Below, one piece after another: positions 1 to 9,041 of a stretch of 56,386 nucleotides of DNA. Position 1 is the first letter of the stretch, and each line of letters starts with the position of its first letter. Origin of the DNA: Nocardioides stalactiti (GTDB taxonomy: Bacteria > Actinomycetota > Actinomycetes > Propionibacteriales > Nocardioidaceae); NCBI RefSeq assembly GCF_014180715.1, contig NZ_JACEFC010000012.1, positions 1 to 56,386 on the forward strand, written 5' to 3'. The notes below the pieces were generated by a model that saw nothing but the letters and a program-made list of their open reading frames with translations, searched no databases and was not told where the DNA came from. The position numbers and the translations under genes were made by a program.

Positions 1-405
1 GCGGGGGCCACCCTCGATCCGGGTGTCGCTGCCCAGCGGGTAGCGCACCCGGTCGCTCTCGTCGGCGTAGCCGAAGCGGACCCGCACCTTGGCGTGGTCG
101 CCGGCGACGACGGTGATCGGGATGCCGTAGGGCCCCTCGCCGTAGGACGGCCCGAAGTCGGGGTGGAGCGCGCCGGCACCGTCCATGTTGCTCAGCCAGT
201 TCGCGCTGTAGGGGTGGAGCGGCAGCGAGGAGATGTCGGCGTTCCACCAGTTGTCCGCCGGGAACACCCGGCAGCCCGAGACGGGCGCGGCCGCCGGCGC
301 CTCGACGGCGGTCCGCTCCTCCGGCGGTGCCGCGGACGAGCCGGCGTCCGTCGTGGCGCATGCTGCGAGGGCCAGCGCCACGGCGACAGCGCCGGCGCGG
401 ATCAC
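1..405 (-). CDS. Secreted lipoprotein of unknown function (3' end outside window)
   Basis: The reading frame opens with GTG at 405 and runs off the window edge, so only 135 codons are visible. The first residues form a short hydrophobic signal ending in a lipobox-like LALAAC, followed by a Ser/Ala/Pro/Glu-rich linker, which indicates a lipid-anchored exported protein. The mature part starts with a motif (CRVFPADNWWNADIS, then LHPDFGPSYGEGPYGIP) that I recognise only as a recurring pattern in uncharacterised secreted bacterial proteins. The GTG overlaps the TGA stop of the upstream small membrane protein (GTGA), so the two are probably translationally coupled. Being in one transcript with a processive glycosyltransferase suggests a cell-envelope or extracellular-polymer role; that is inference. 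Confidence 0.6.
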   Translation of the reverse strand, partial: MIRAGAVAVALALAACATTDAGSSAAPPEERTAVEAPAAAPVSGCRVFPADNWWNADISSLPLHPYSANWLSNMDGAGALHPDFGPSYGEGPYGIPITVVAGDHAKVRVRFGYADESDRVRYPLGSDTRIEGGPR

Positions 406-623
406 CTCGGTCCGCCGGGATAGATGCCGCGGGTCTCGCCGCGCAGGTACTTCTTCGGGAACCAGTCCGCGACGTAGACGCGCGGCAGCGCCTTGGCGAT
501 CGCCAGGGTCACGTAGACGACCGTGTTGACCGCGACGAAGCCCGCCAGCACGAGGAACCAGGTCTGGTGCAGGGTCTCCTCGGGCAGCAGCAGGCCCCAG
601 GCAGTGGCCAAGTGTGGTTCCAT
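402..623 (-). CDS. Small single-helix membrane protein of the glycosyltransferase cluster
   Basis: This is a 73-residue protein starting at ATG 623, one base after the glycosyltransferase stop, and overlapping the next gene by GTGA. Residues about 20-43 form one strong transmembrane helix (TWFLVLAGFVAVNTVVYVTLAIAKAL). The helix is followed by a basic, tyrosine-rich tail with KK and RGETRG. Nothing catalytic is visible. Its tight coupling on both sides makes an accessory subunit or membrane anchor for the neighbouring glycosyltransferase the simplest idea. I do not recognise the family. Confidence 0.6.
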   Translation of the reverse strand: MEPHLATAWGLLLPEETLHQTWFLVLAGFVAVNTVVYVTLAIAKALPRVYVADWFPKKYLRGETRGIYPGGPR

Positions 624-624
624 C

Positions 625-2052
625 TCAGCTCCCCACCGGAAGGGGCGGCTCGTGCTGGTCAGCGTAGTGCCAGGTCGCCGTCCGGGCGCCGGTGATGTCG
701 GCGACACCCTTCACGTAGACGATCGCGAGGAACATCGCGTAGCAGAGCTCGGGCAGCACCAGTGCCGCCACCAGCCGCGCCGTCCAGCCACCCTTCCAGA
801 CGGTGATGACCCGCTCGGCGGCGAAGACCGCGCCGACCCCGAGCCAGAACGGGAAGACGACGACGTCGCGCACCGAGATCGCCGTGATGACGATGAGTGC
901 GAGGTACGACGACAGCGCCACCACGCCGTAGCCGAGACCGAGCTGCTGGATCCAGTAGCGCCAGGTCTGCGTCCGCAGGCCGTAGGCCCCGAGGTTCTCG
1001 ACCGCGCCGCGCTGCCAGCGCAACCGCTGCACCCAGAGTGCGCGCCACGTCGTCATGATCTCGGTGACCACCGTGCAGTCTGCCGGCGAGACCACGATCC
1101 CGCCGAGCGACTTCAGGGCGATGGTGATCTCGTTGTCCTCGGTCAGCGCCATCGTGTCGAAGTACTGCCCGGGGACGCCCGGGATGAGCCTGCCGCGCTC
1201 GGCCGCGACGGTGCGGAGTGCCCGTGGCCGGAACACCGACGCGGTGCCGGTGAGCACGAACACCATGCCGCGGCGGCGGCGCAGGTCACGGGCGTAGCGG
1301 GTGTACTCGTTGCGCTGGAAGATCCCGAGCAGACCGCCGCCCGGCTCCCCGTAGAACAGGCCGCCGACGGCCATCAGCGCGCGGTCGGCCGCCATCCGGC
1401 GCGCCGCGCTCTCCAGGAAGCCCGGACCGAGCGTCGTGTCGGCGTCCATGACCATCACCAGGTCGTTGTCGCCGTGGCTCGGCAGGATCACGGCCAGGGC
1501 CTGGTTGAGGCCGCCGGCCTTCTTGTCCCGGTTGCCCACGGTCTCGAACACCTCGACGCCCGCGGCGCGCGCGACGTCGACGGTCGCGTCGGTGCAGTTG
1601 TCGGCCACGACGACGATCCGGTCGGGCGGGTGGGACTGCTCACGCAGCGACGTCAGGGTCGCAGCCAGGCAGTCCTCCTCGTTGTGGGCCGGGATCAGGA
1701 CCGTGATGGTGATCGGCCCGGCGAACACACCGCGCGTCTCGGCCATCACGATCTTGGGCACCAACGGGGTCCTGTTGCCGCTGTCGCTGCGGCGCGACGT
1801 CGTCGTCACCCGTCGCTCCAGCGACTGCACGGCCCAGGCGCAGAAGACCGCCAGGCCCACCGCGGAGACGACCGTGACGACCGACGGCGCGTTCACGTCG
1901 TACAGGACACGCCACGCGCCGAACGCCACGGTGGACGCCGGTTCGTCGATCACCTGGCGCGGCGACTGGGCGACCCAGACTGCGAGCAGGGTCGCCGCTG
2001 ACCACGAGCCGCCCAGGATCAGCAGACCCGCGGCACGTTGAAACCTCCCCAT
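625..2052 (-). CDS. Processive family 2 glycosyltransferase, membrane-embedded
   Basis: This 475-residue protein has two N-terminal membrane helices, a GT-A domain and a C-terminal cluster of helices. The motifs are those of the cellulose/hyaluronan/poly-GlcNAc synthase class: IPAHNEED nucleotide-binding start, DADT, TEDNE with the catalytic acid, and QRLRW (the Q-x-x-R-W signature of processive enzymes). It should polymerise and export a beta-linked polysaccharide from a nucleotide sugar at the inner membrane. The ATG at 2052 has a good GGAGGGAG Shine-Dalgarno; a longer frame from 2106 lacks one. It leads a three-gene transcript and is divergent from a cyclic-di-GMP enzyme, a common regulatory pairing for such synthases. 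The polymer cannot be named from sequence. Confidence 0.85.
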   Translation of the reverse strand: MGRFQRAAGLLILGGSWSAATLLAVWVAQSPRQVIDEPASTVAFGAWRVLYDVNAPSVVTVVSAVGLAVFCAWAVQSLERRVTTTSRRSDSGNRTPLVPKIVMAETRGVFAGPITITVLIPAHNEEDCLAATLTSLREQSHPPDRIVVVADNCTDATVDVARAAGVEVFETVGNRDKKAGGLNQALAVILPSHGDNDLVMVMDADTTLGPGFLESAARRMAADRALMAVGGLFYGEPGGGLLGIFQRNEYTRYARDLRRRRGMVFVLTGTASVFRPRALRTVAAERGRLIPGVPGQYFDTMALTEDNEITIALKSLGGIVVSPADCTVVTEIMTTWRALWVQRLRWQRGAVENLGAYGLRTQTWRYWIQQLGLGYGVVALSSYLALIVITAISVRDVVVFPFWLGVGAVFAAERVITVWKGGWTARLVAALVLPELCYAMFLAIVYVKGVADITGARTATWHYADQHEPPLPVGS

Positions 2053-2237
2053 CTGTAACTCCCTCCTCGGGCAGGGTAGGGCGCAACTCCTGAATTCGTC
2101 TTGCAAACAGAATTTCTATGTCCGAACGGTCAGTGGACGATGTGATACCCGAATCGTCAGCCACCCGGAGGACCAGGAACCTAGACTCGAACAGGGCCCC
2201 CGGGTGTTCTCTGGGGCCTGCGGCGGAACGAGGGGAT

Positions 2238-5120
2238 ATGAGCCACGAGCGCGACGACCGCCGGTCGTCGTCGGAGACGGAGCACGAGCGCCGCTTCCGG
2301 CTGGTGATCGAGGCTGCCCCGAACGCGATGGTCATGGTCGACCACTCGGGCTCGGTGGTCCTCGTCAACTCGCAGGCCGAGTCCCTGTTCGGCTACGACC
2401 GCGACGCGCTGCTCGCGATGAAGGTCGAGGACCTGCTCCCCGAGCGCTACCGCGATGTCCACCACGGCTACCGGGGCGCGTTCTTCGCTGACCCGGCACG
2501 CCGTGACATGGGCGCCGGGCGAGAGCTCTACGGACTGCGCAGCGACGGCACCGAGGTCCCCATCGAGATCGGCCTCAACCCGATCCGGATCGACGGCGAC
2601 GACTTCGTCCTCGCCTCCATCATCGACGTGACCGCCCGCCTCGAGGCGCTCGCGATCGAGAAGGAGGCGCTGCGGGAGCACGAGCGCCGGCTGCGCCTGG
2701 TGATCGAGGCTGCGCCCAACGCGATGGTGATGGTCGACCACTCCGGCACGGTGGTCCTGGTGAACTCCCAGGCCGAGAACCTGTTCGGCTACGACCGCGA
2801 CGCGCTGCTCGCGATGAAGGTCGAGGACCTGCTCCCCCAGCGGATCCGCGGCGGCCACGTCGGCTACCGCGACGCGTTCTTCGCCGCGCCCGCCCGCCGC
2901 GACATGGGCGTCGGCCGGGAGCTCTACGGACTGCGCAGCGACGGCACCGAGGTCCCCATCGAGATCGGCCTCAACCCGATCAACATCGACGGGGAGGACT
3001 TCGTCCTCGCCTCCATCATCGACGTCAGCGCACGTCTGGAGGCGCTGGCCGTCGAGCAGGAGGCGATGCGCGAGCACGAGCGACGGTTGACGCTGGTCAT
3101 CGAGGCTGCGCCCAACGCGATGGTCATGGTCGACCGGACCGGCTCGGTCGTCCTGGTGAACTCCCAGGCCGAGAACCTCTTCGGTCACGACCGCGACACG
3201 CTGCTGGCGATGAAGGTCGAGGACCTGCTCCCCGAGCGGATCCGCGGCGGCCACGTCGGCAACCGCGACGCGTTCTTCGCCGACCCCGCCCGCCGCGACA
3301 TGGGCGTCGGCCGTGACCTCTTCGGCCTGCGCAGCGACGGCACCGAGGTCCCGATCGAGATCGGCCTCAACCCGATCAAGATCGACGGGGAGCCCTACGT
3401 CCTCGCCTCCATCATCGACATCCGGGGCCGGGTGGACGCGCAGGCCGCCGAGCAGGACGAGCTGCGACGCTCGATGCTCGACAGCATCCCGTTCAGCATC
3501 CTGGCGACCGACTCGACCGGCCGCATCGTCAGTGCCAACGCCGCCGCCGAGCGGATGCTCGGCTACACCGGCGCCGAGCTGATCGGCGCGTCGCTCGGCA
3601 AGATCGACACCGAGCCGCGCGCCGACGGCGCCGACTGGGACAGCGTGCTCAGCGCGGCCGTCGGCGCGGAGCGTGAGCTCACCTACCGCCGCAAGGACGG
3701 GACCGTGGTGCCCGTCAGCGAGGCGATCACCCCGCTGCACGGCAATGAGCCCGACGCCGCACCCGCCGGCTACCTCGCGGTCGCCTACGACATCTCCGAG
3801 CGGCTCCAGGCGCAGGCGGAGGTCCAGTTCCTCGAGAACCACGACCCACTCACCAAGATCCCCACCCGGTCCCGGCTGATGCGGCACCTCGGCGACGCCA
3901 TCGAGGCGGCCGAGCAGGACGGCACTGAGGTCGCCGTCCTCGTCGTGGACCTCGACCACCTCAAGCGAATCAACGACTCCCTCGGCCACCACGCCGGCGA
4001 CGAGCTGCTGGTCCGCATCGCTGACCGGCTCAACACCTGGATCCGCAGCACCGACATGGTCGCCCGGCTCGGGGGCGACGAGTTCGCGATCGTCATGTCG
4101 AGCCTCCAGAACGCCGACGCGATCACCCCCCGCGTCGAGGCGCTCCTCGAGGACCTGCTCACGACCGTCGCCGTCGGCGGGCACGAGCTCGCCGTCACCG
4201 TCAGCATCGGCGGTGCGATCTACCCGCCGGGCGACCAGGATCCCGGCGAGCTGCTCAAGCGCGCCGACCTGGCGATGGAGCACGCGAAGGCAGCGGGCCG
4301 CAACAACTTCCAGTGGTTCCGCGACGACATGCTCGACCCGGCCGACGACGGCCTCACCCTCGTGTCTGCGTTGCGCCAGGCCCTGCGCGACGGGGGGCTG
4401 TCCGTCGCCTACCAGTCCCAGGTCGACCTGCGGTCCGGCCGTGTCGTCGGCATCGAAGCGCTCGCCCGGTGGCACCACCCCGATCTCGGCGAGGTCTCCC
4501 CGGGCCGTTTCATCCCCGTCGCCGAGGATGGCGGCATGATCGTCCAGCTCGGCGGATGGGTGCTGCGCAAGGCGTGTCGCGACGTCGCCCAGATCCAGAA
4601 GGTGCTCGGCCGCCCGCTGCGGGTCGCCGTCAACGTGTCCCCCCACCAGTTCCGCAGCGCGGGCTGGCTGGGCGAGATCGTGGGCGCCCTCAACGACTCC
4701 GGCCTCGACCCCGCCCAGCTCGAGCTGGAGATCACCGAGAGCCTCCTCATGGACGACCGGCTCGGTGCCATGGACATGCTGCACGCGATCCGCAGCCTCG
4801 GCGTCACCATCGCGGTCGACGACTTCGGCACCGGCTACTCGAGCCTCGCCTACCTGAGCCGGCTCCCGATCGACAAGATCAAGATCGACCGCTCCTTCGT
4901 GCAGGAGCTCGACACCGACGACCACGCCCCGGTCATCGACGCGATCATCATGATGGCCCACGCCCTCGGCATGACCGTGATCGCCGAAGGCGTCGAGACC
5001 GCCAAGCACGAGGGATACCTCCGCCAGCGCGGCTGCGACGAGGTGCAGGGCTTCTTCTACAGCCGCGGCGTGCCGCCGGAGGACGTCGTCCGGACCGTCC
5101 AGACGATCGGCGTCTTCTAG
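2238..5120 (+). CDS. PAS-PAS-PAS-PAS-GGDEF-EAL cyclic-di-GMP turnover protein
   Basis: The ATG at 2238 follows the purine-rich GAACGAGGGG; a longer frame from 2118 has no ribosome site. The 960-residue protein has no membrane segment. Residues about 16-411 are three PAS copies of exactly 132 residues, nearly identical to each other. A fourth, diverged PAS covers about 412-525. The cyclase domain has an intact GGDEF (612-616) preceded by RSTD five residues upstream, which fits an inhibitory I-site. The phosphodiesterase domain keeps EAL (740-742), ELEITES, DDFGTGYSSL and DKIKID. Both activities therefore look potentially functional. It would make or break c-di-GMP in the cytosol in response to a ligand bound by the PAS domains, possibly controlling the divergent polysaccharide synthase. 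Confidence 0.93.
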   Translation: MSHERDDRRSSSETEHERRFRLVIEAAPNAMVMVDHSGSVVLVNSQAESLFGYDRDALLAMKVEDLLPERYRDVHHGYRGAFFADPARRDMGAGRELYGLRSDGTEVPIEIGLNPIRIDGDDFVLASIIDVTARLEALAIEKEALREHERRLRLVIEAAPNAMVMVDHSGTVVLVNSQAENLFGYDRDALLAMKVEDLLPQRIRGGHVGYRDAFFAAPARRDMGVGRELYGLRSDGTEVPIEIGLNPINIDGEDFVLASIIDVSARLEALAVEQEAMREHERRLTLVIEAAPNAMVMVDRTGSVVLVNSQAENLFGHDRDTLLAMKVEDLLPERIRGGHVGNRDAFFADPARRDMGVGRDLFGLRSDGTEVPIEIGLNPIKIDGEPYVLASIIDIRGRVDAQAAEQDELRRSMLDSIPFSILATDSTGRIVSANAAAERMLGYTGAELIGASLGKIDTEPRADGADWDSVLSAAVGAERELTYRRKDGTVVPVSEAITPLHGNEPDAAPAGYLAVAYDISERLQAQAEVQFLENHDPLTKIPTRSRLMRHLGDAIEAAEQDGTEVAVLVVDLDHLKRINDSLGHHAGDELLVRIADRLNTWIRSTDMVARLGGDEFAIVMSSLQNADAITPRVEALLEDLLTTVAVGGHELAVTVSIGGAIYPPGDQDPGELLKRADLAMEHAKAAGRNNFQWFRDDMLDPADDGLTLVSALRQALRDGGLSVAYQSQVDLRSGRVVGIEALARWHHPDLGEVSPGRFIPVAEDGGMIVQLGGWVLRKACRDVAQIQKVLGRPLRVAVNVSPHQFRSAGWLGEIVGALNDSGLDPAQLELEITESLLMDDRLGAMDMLHAIRSLGVTIAVDDFGTGYSSLAYLSRLPIDKIKIDRSFVQELDTDDHAPVIDAIIMMAHALGMTVIAEGVETAKHEGYLRQRGCDEVQGFFYSRGVPPEDVVRTVQTIGVF
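2281..3468 (+). repeat. Three tandem 396-bp copies encoding near-identical PAS domains
   Basis: The phrase ctggt(g/c)atcgaggctgc recurs at 2301, 2697 and 3093, giving an exact 396-bp period (132 codons). Conservation extends over the whole unit at both DNA and protein level, with only scattered changes. This indicates recent in-frame duplication. Such a tract can expand or contract by recombination and may be misassembled from short reads. Confidence 0.9.
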
Positions 5121-5157
5121 CTCCGATCGGCCGGGGTGTCTCCGGCGACGCTGCCGG

Positions 5158-6097
5158 CTAGGAGTAAGCGGATGCGACCCGCGACGGGCCGCTGGCGAGC
5201 GCGGCGTCGAAGATCGCGAACCGCTGCTGCGGGTCCTGGGGGTTCGCGCCCATCACGGCGCGGTCGGCACGGCTGGGACGGAGCACCCTGACCGTGACCC
5301 CGTCTCGTCTCAGCGCGCGGACCTCGCCGTCGAGCTGACGGTCGGCCACCCGGCGCAGCGCCGCGCCCACCACGGCGGCCGGGGTGCGCGGAGGTGCGTC
5401 CTCTCCCGCCATCGGGGCGAGGACGACGACCTCGGACACCCCTGCGTCGACCAGGAGGTCGGCGTTGGTCGTCGAGTGGGCGCCGCCGTCGATGTAGCTG
5501 CGGCCACCGATCGTGACCGGAGGGAACCCGCCGGGCACCGTGCACGACGCGCGCACCGCGTCGACGACCGGGGGCCGCGGCGCCCCGGGCGCCCCGAAGC
5601 AGACGCGGCGGCCGGTGTCGTAGTCGAGTGCGACCGCGCGGAAGTCGGGGTGGTCGACCCAGGAGCGCCCGCCCACCAGCGCGGCGAGCGGGGCGAGGAA
5701 GGCGTCCAGCGAACCGGTGCCGGCGGGGAGCAGCCCCGAGAGCGCGGCGAGGGGCGTGATCCGGTCCCGGCCCACGGCGCGGGTGAGCAGCCTCGGCGAC
5801 GCCGGCCGCGGCAGCGATCGTCGTACGACGACCCGCTCGCGACGGGGCGTGCGGGTGCGCAGCGGATGGCTGTCGGGCAGAGCCCGCCGGTACCACGCGA
5901 CGAGGTCATCGGTGCCGATCCCGCTCGCCAGCAGGCCGCCCAGGTACGAGCCCTGCGACGTGCCCAGCAGGATGTCAGCGGTGCGGGGGGTCCCACCCCG
6001 TCGCCTCCTCGACGGCGGCCAGGGTCGCTGACGACCAGGCCAGGCCGGTCACCCCGCCTGCGCCGATCACCAGGGCTCGCCCCGCTCTGCGCGTCAT
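5158..6097 (-). pseudogene. Patatin-like phospholipase interrupted by a one-base frameshift
   Basis: The frame from ATG 6097 gives MTRRAGRALVIGAGGVTGLAW, the oxyanion-hole region of patatins, but stops at 5975-5977. In the next frame, starting around 5990, the protein continues seamlessly with RTADILLGTSQGSYLGGLLASG, including the nucleophile motif GTSQG. It then reaches IDGGAHSTTNADLL with the catalytic Asp and the stop at 5158. Removing one base from the G6 run at 5985-5990 (plus strand) restores a roughly 312-residue patatin with the full Ser/Asp dyad. It is either a real slip mutation, a phase-variable homopolymer, or a sequencing error. If intact, it would hydrolyse acyl-lipid esters. 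Confidence 0.8.
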
Positions 6098-6140
6098 GCG
6101 GCGAGGATAGGGCGCGCACCCCGGCGGTCGGTGCTGTCGG

Positions 6141-7715
6141 TCAGCCCTCGGCCCGGATCATCTCCGCGGCCTTCTCCCCCACCAGGACCGCCGGCGCGTG
6201 GGTGTTGCCGTGCGGGATGGTCGGGAACACCGACGCGTCCGCGACCCGCAGGCCGGCGACGCCGTGCACCCGCAGCTCGGGGTCGACCACGCCGTCGGCC
6301 TCGCTGCCGATCCGGGCGGTGCACGACGGGTGGTAGGTGTGGATGACGTTGCGACGGATCTCGGCCTCGGCGTCGGCGCGCGTCCGTGCTGCGGGACCCG
6401 GGTGGAGCTCCTTGGTCGTGACCCGACCGAGCCCGCCCGAGTCGGCGATCGCTCGGACCATCTCGATCCCGTTGACCATCGCGTCCATGTCCGCCGTCTC
6501 GGCGAAGTAGTTGAACGTGGCGCGCACCTGCGCCTTCGGGTCGCTGCTGCGCAGCCGGACGCTGCCCTTGCTCTGCGAGCCGACCAGCGACAGGCCCAGC
6601 GCGTAGGCGGGCTTGTCGTGGGTCTGGAAACCGTTGTCCCAGAAGTACGCCGGTCCGGAGATGAGCTGCATGTCCGGAGCCGCGAGCCCCGGCCGGGTGT
6701 GGAAGAAGCCACCGACCTCGCCGACGTTCGACGTGAGCAGCCCGCGGCGGCCACCGAGGTACTTCACGAGCTGGACCGGGGACTCCGCCTCGGCGAGGGT
6801 GCCCGCCGCTGTCGTCTCGTAGTTGGCGACGTAGAGCGGGTGGTCCATCAGGTTCTGGCCGACGTTGGGGTTGTCGACGACCACGTCGATCCCGTGCTCG
6901 CGCAGGTGGTCGGCCGGACCGATGCCGGCCAGCATGAGCAGCTGGGGGGTGTTGAACGCGCCGGCGGAGAGGACGACCTCGCGCTCGGCCCGGTGGAACG
7001 TGCGCCGACCGCCCTGCTCGACCTCGATGCCGACCGCGCGACCGTCGCGGACCCGGACGCCGAGCACGTGGGCGCCGGCGAGGATCGTGAAGTTGGCGCG
7101 CTTGGCAGCAGGCCGGACGTAACCGTCGGCGGTCGTCCAGCGCTCGCCCTTCCGGTGGGTCACCTGGTAGTAGCCGACGCCCTCCTGGGACGCGCCGTTG
7201 AAGTCGGGGTTGCGCGCCAGCCCGGTCGCGACCATGCCCTCGAGGAGCGCCTCGTCGAGCGGGTTGGGGTTGCGCGGATCCTCGATGTGGAGCGGACCGT
7301 CGGCGCCGTGGAAGGTGCTCGCGCCGCGGGAGTTGCACTCGGAACGCTTGAACAGAGGGAGCACCTCGTCGTACGACCACCCGGTCGCACCGTCCTTGGC
7401 CCAGCCGTCGTAGTCCTCGGCGTTGCCGCGGATGTAGATCATCGCGTTCATGGCACTGCAACCGCCGACGAGCTTGGCGCGCGGGTGGTAGATGATCCGG
7501 CCGTCGAGGTGCGGCTCGGGCTCGGTATGGACGGCCCAGTCGATCTTCGTCTTGAACTGGCTGGCGAACGCGGCCGGGATGCGCACGTTGAGCGGCTTGC
7601 GCCGGGCGCCGGCCTCGACGAGGAGCACCTTCCGGTTTGGATCCTCGGACAACCGCCCGGCCAGAACTGCTCCGGCCGATCCCGCGCCCACCACGATGTA
7701 GTCGAAGTTCGCCAT
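6141..7715 (-). CDS. GMC-family FAD-dependent alcohol/choline dehydrogenase-like oxidoreductase
   Basis: This 524-residue protein starts at ATG 7715. It opens with the FAD dinucleotide motif VVGAGSAGAVLAGRLSE and has the GMC signatures GGCSAMNAMIYIRG and SAGAFNTPQLLMLAGIGP. It ends with the C-terminal catalytic region YHPSCTARIG ... GNTHAPAVLVGEKAAEMI. The family oxidises primary alcohols such as choline, PEG or long-chain alcohols to aldehydes using FAD. The substrate is not readable from sequence. It is divergent from a PucR-type regulator 90 bp away, which probably controls it. A GAGGAGG lies 14 nt upstream, a little far from the chosen ATG. Confidence 0.9.
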   Translation of the reverse strand: MANFDYIVVGAGSAGAVLAGRLSEDPNRKVLLVEAGARRKPLNVRIPAAFASQFKTKIDWAVHTEPEPHLDGRIIYHPRAKLVGGCSAMNAMIYIRGNAEDYDGWAKDGATGWSYDEVLPLFKRSECNSRGASTFHGADGPLHIEDPRNPNPLDEALLEGMVATGLARNPDFNGASQEGVGYYQVTHRKGERWTTADGYVRPAAKRANFTILAGAHVLGVRVRDGRAVGIEVEQGGRRTFHRAEREVVLSAGAFNTPQLLMLAGIGPADHLREHGIDVVVDNPNVGQNLMDHPLYVANYETTAAGTLAEAESPVQLVKYLGGRRGLLTSNVGEVGGFFHTRPGLAAPDMQLISGPAYFWDNGFQTHDKPAYALGLSLVGSQSKGSVRLRSSDPKAQVRATFNYFAETADMDAMVNGIEMVRAIADSGGLGRVTTKELHPGPAARTRADAEAEIRRNVIHTYHPSCTARIGSEADGVVDPELRVHGVAGLRVADASVFPTIPHGNTHAPAVLVGEKAAEMIRAEG

Positions 7716-7768
7716 GCGCCGATCATGCTCCTCCTCGGTGCCCTCCGCATTGATTCGCCGGTCCAGCG

Positions 7769-7798
7769 TTGACCCCGGGGGTTGTGTCCCGGTACAAC
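7769..7798 (+). promoter_or_regulatory. Candidate leaderless promoter of the PucR-type gene
   Basis: A -35 box TTGACC (7769-7774) and a -10 box TACAAC (7793-7798) are separated by 18 bp. The -10 ends 7 nt before GTG 7806, the spacing of a leaderless actinobacterial mRNA. An inverted repeat GTTGT-N8-ACAAC (7781-7798) overlaps the -10 and could be an autoregulatory operator. Confidence 0.45.
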
Positions 7799-7805
7799 GG
7801 CGCTC

Positions 7806-9038
7806 GTGGAGGAGGTACCTGACGCCGAGCTGATCGCGTGGCTGCGGACCTACATGGAGACCCCGGACGGCCAGGTGGTGCTGCGCGACCTCCCCCCGCG
7901 CGTCGACGCGCGGATCCTCGGCCAGATCCCCGAGCTCGGCAGCGACCCGACGCTGGTCCGCGACCTGAGCCTCAGCACGATCGGTCAGTGGGAGGCGTTC
8001 CTCGACAACCTCGAGGGTCACCGGCCGTTCGCCCTGCCGCCCCGCGCCGCCGACCTGGCCCGGTCGCTGGCTCGCCGGGGCATGGACCTCGCCGTGCTCC
8101 TCAAGATCTATCGGACCGCGCACAAGACCGTCCTGGACATCTTCGGCGAGATCACCGAGACCATCGCCGCCGACGGCCCGCCGCCCGACCAGGTCCTCAA
8201 GTTCCTCTGGACCCGCGCCGTCGAGTGGCTCGACGACTCCGTCGAGCAGCTCATCATCACCTTCGCCGACGAGCACCGGCACCTGGTCGAGGGCGCGCTC
8301 CTCCAGCGGGCCGAGCGGATCCGGGAGATCCTGGCCGGGGGCGACGACGCGGACGGCGCCTCGCGCGACCTGGCGCACCCCCTGGCGCAGTGGCAGACGG
8401 CGCTGGTCCTCTGGGACCCCGTGGCCGACCGCGCGGCCGCCCAGCCCCTCAACGACCTGGCGGTCCAGGCCGCGCGCCTGCTCGGCGGCCCCCGGCCGCT
8501 CACCCTCGCGTCGTCCAGCCGCGACCTGTGGTGCTGGGTGGCGACGCCCACCCAGCCGGACGTGTCCGTCCTCGCCGGACTGGCGGCGACCCTCACCGAC
8601 CACCGGGTACATCTCGCCGTCGGCGTGCCGCAGACAGGGCTCGCCGGCTTCCGCACGAGCCACGCGGAGGCGTTCGCCGCGCAGCGGCTGTGCCTCGGCG
8701 CAGCGCGCGTCCCGGCCGTCGTCGACTACCCGGATGTCGAGCTGCTCTGCCTCCTCGCCGACGACCACGACCTCCTCCACCGGATGGTTGCTCGCGAGGT
8801 CGGCGCCCTCATCGGCGCCGACAAGAACCTCGGCCTGATCCGCGACACCGCGCTGACGTTCCTCACCCAGCGTCAGAACGTCGAGGCCACCGCGGAGCTC
8901 CTCTTCGTCCACAAGAACACGGTCCGCTACCGGCTCGCCCGCGCCGAAGAGCTCCTCGGCCACCCGCTCACCGCGCACCCCACCAAGGTGGAGGTCGCGC
9001 TTCGCTACGTCGCGCTGTTCGGCCCGCCTCCGGGCTAG
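7806..9038 (+). CDS. PucR/CdaR-type transcriptional regulator
   Basis: This 410-residue protein has an N-terminal all-helical sensory region, a central GGDEF-like non-catalytic region and a C-terminal helix-turn-helix of the PucR_2 type. The last contains the hallmark TFLTQRQNVEATAELLFVHKNTVRYRLARAEELLG. Members of this family regulate catabolic operons. GTG 7806 is chosen because a promoter -10 sits 7 nt upstream and no Shine-Dalgarno exists; TTG 7782 and ATG 7854 are alternatives. It is divergent from the GMC dehydrogenase gene, its most likely target. Its 3' end abuts the convergent FG-GAP gene with 3 bp between the stops. Confidence 0.85.
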   Translation: MEEVPDAELIAWLRTYMETPDGQVVLRDLPPRVDARILGQIPELGSDPTLVRDLSLSTIGQWEAFLDNLEGHRPFALPPRAADLARSLARRGMDLAVLLKIYRTAHKTVLDIFGEITETIAADGPPPDQVLKFLWTRAVEWLDDSVEQLIITFADEHRHLVEGALLQRAERIREILAGGDDADGASRDLAHPLAQWQTALVLWDPVADRAAAQPLNDLAVQAARLLGGPRPLTLASSSRDLWCWVATPTQPDVSVLAGLAATLTDHRVHLAVGVPQTGLAGFRTSHAEAFAAQRLCLGAARVPAVVDYPDVELLCLLADDHDLLHRMVAREVGALIGADKNLGLIRDTALTFLTQRQNVEATAELLFVHKNTVRYRLARAEELLGHPLTAHPTKVEVALRYVALFGPPPG

Positions 9039-9041
9039 TCG

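Noticed and set aside
2181..5009. Open frame of 942 codons opposite the GGDEF-EAL gene
   Set aside because: Its apparent repeats only mirror the triplicated PAS copies; the opposite strand has all catalytic motifs.
7716..8978. Upstream extension of the GMC oxidoreductase
   Set aside because: It is antisense to the PucR-type gene; the FAD motif begins a few residues after ATG 7715, as in the family.
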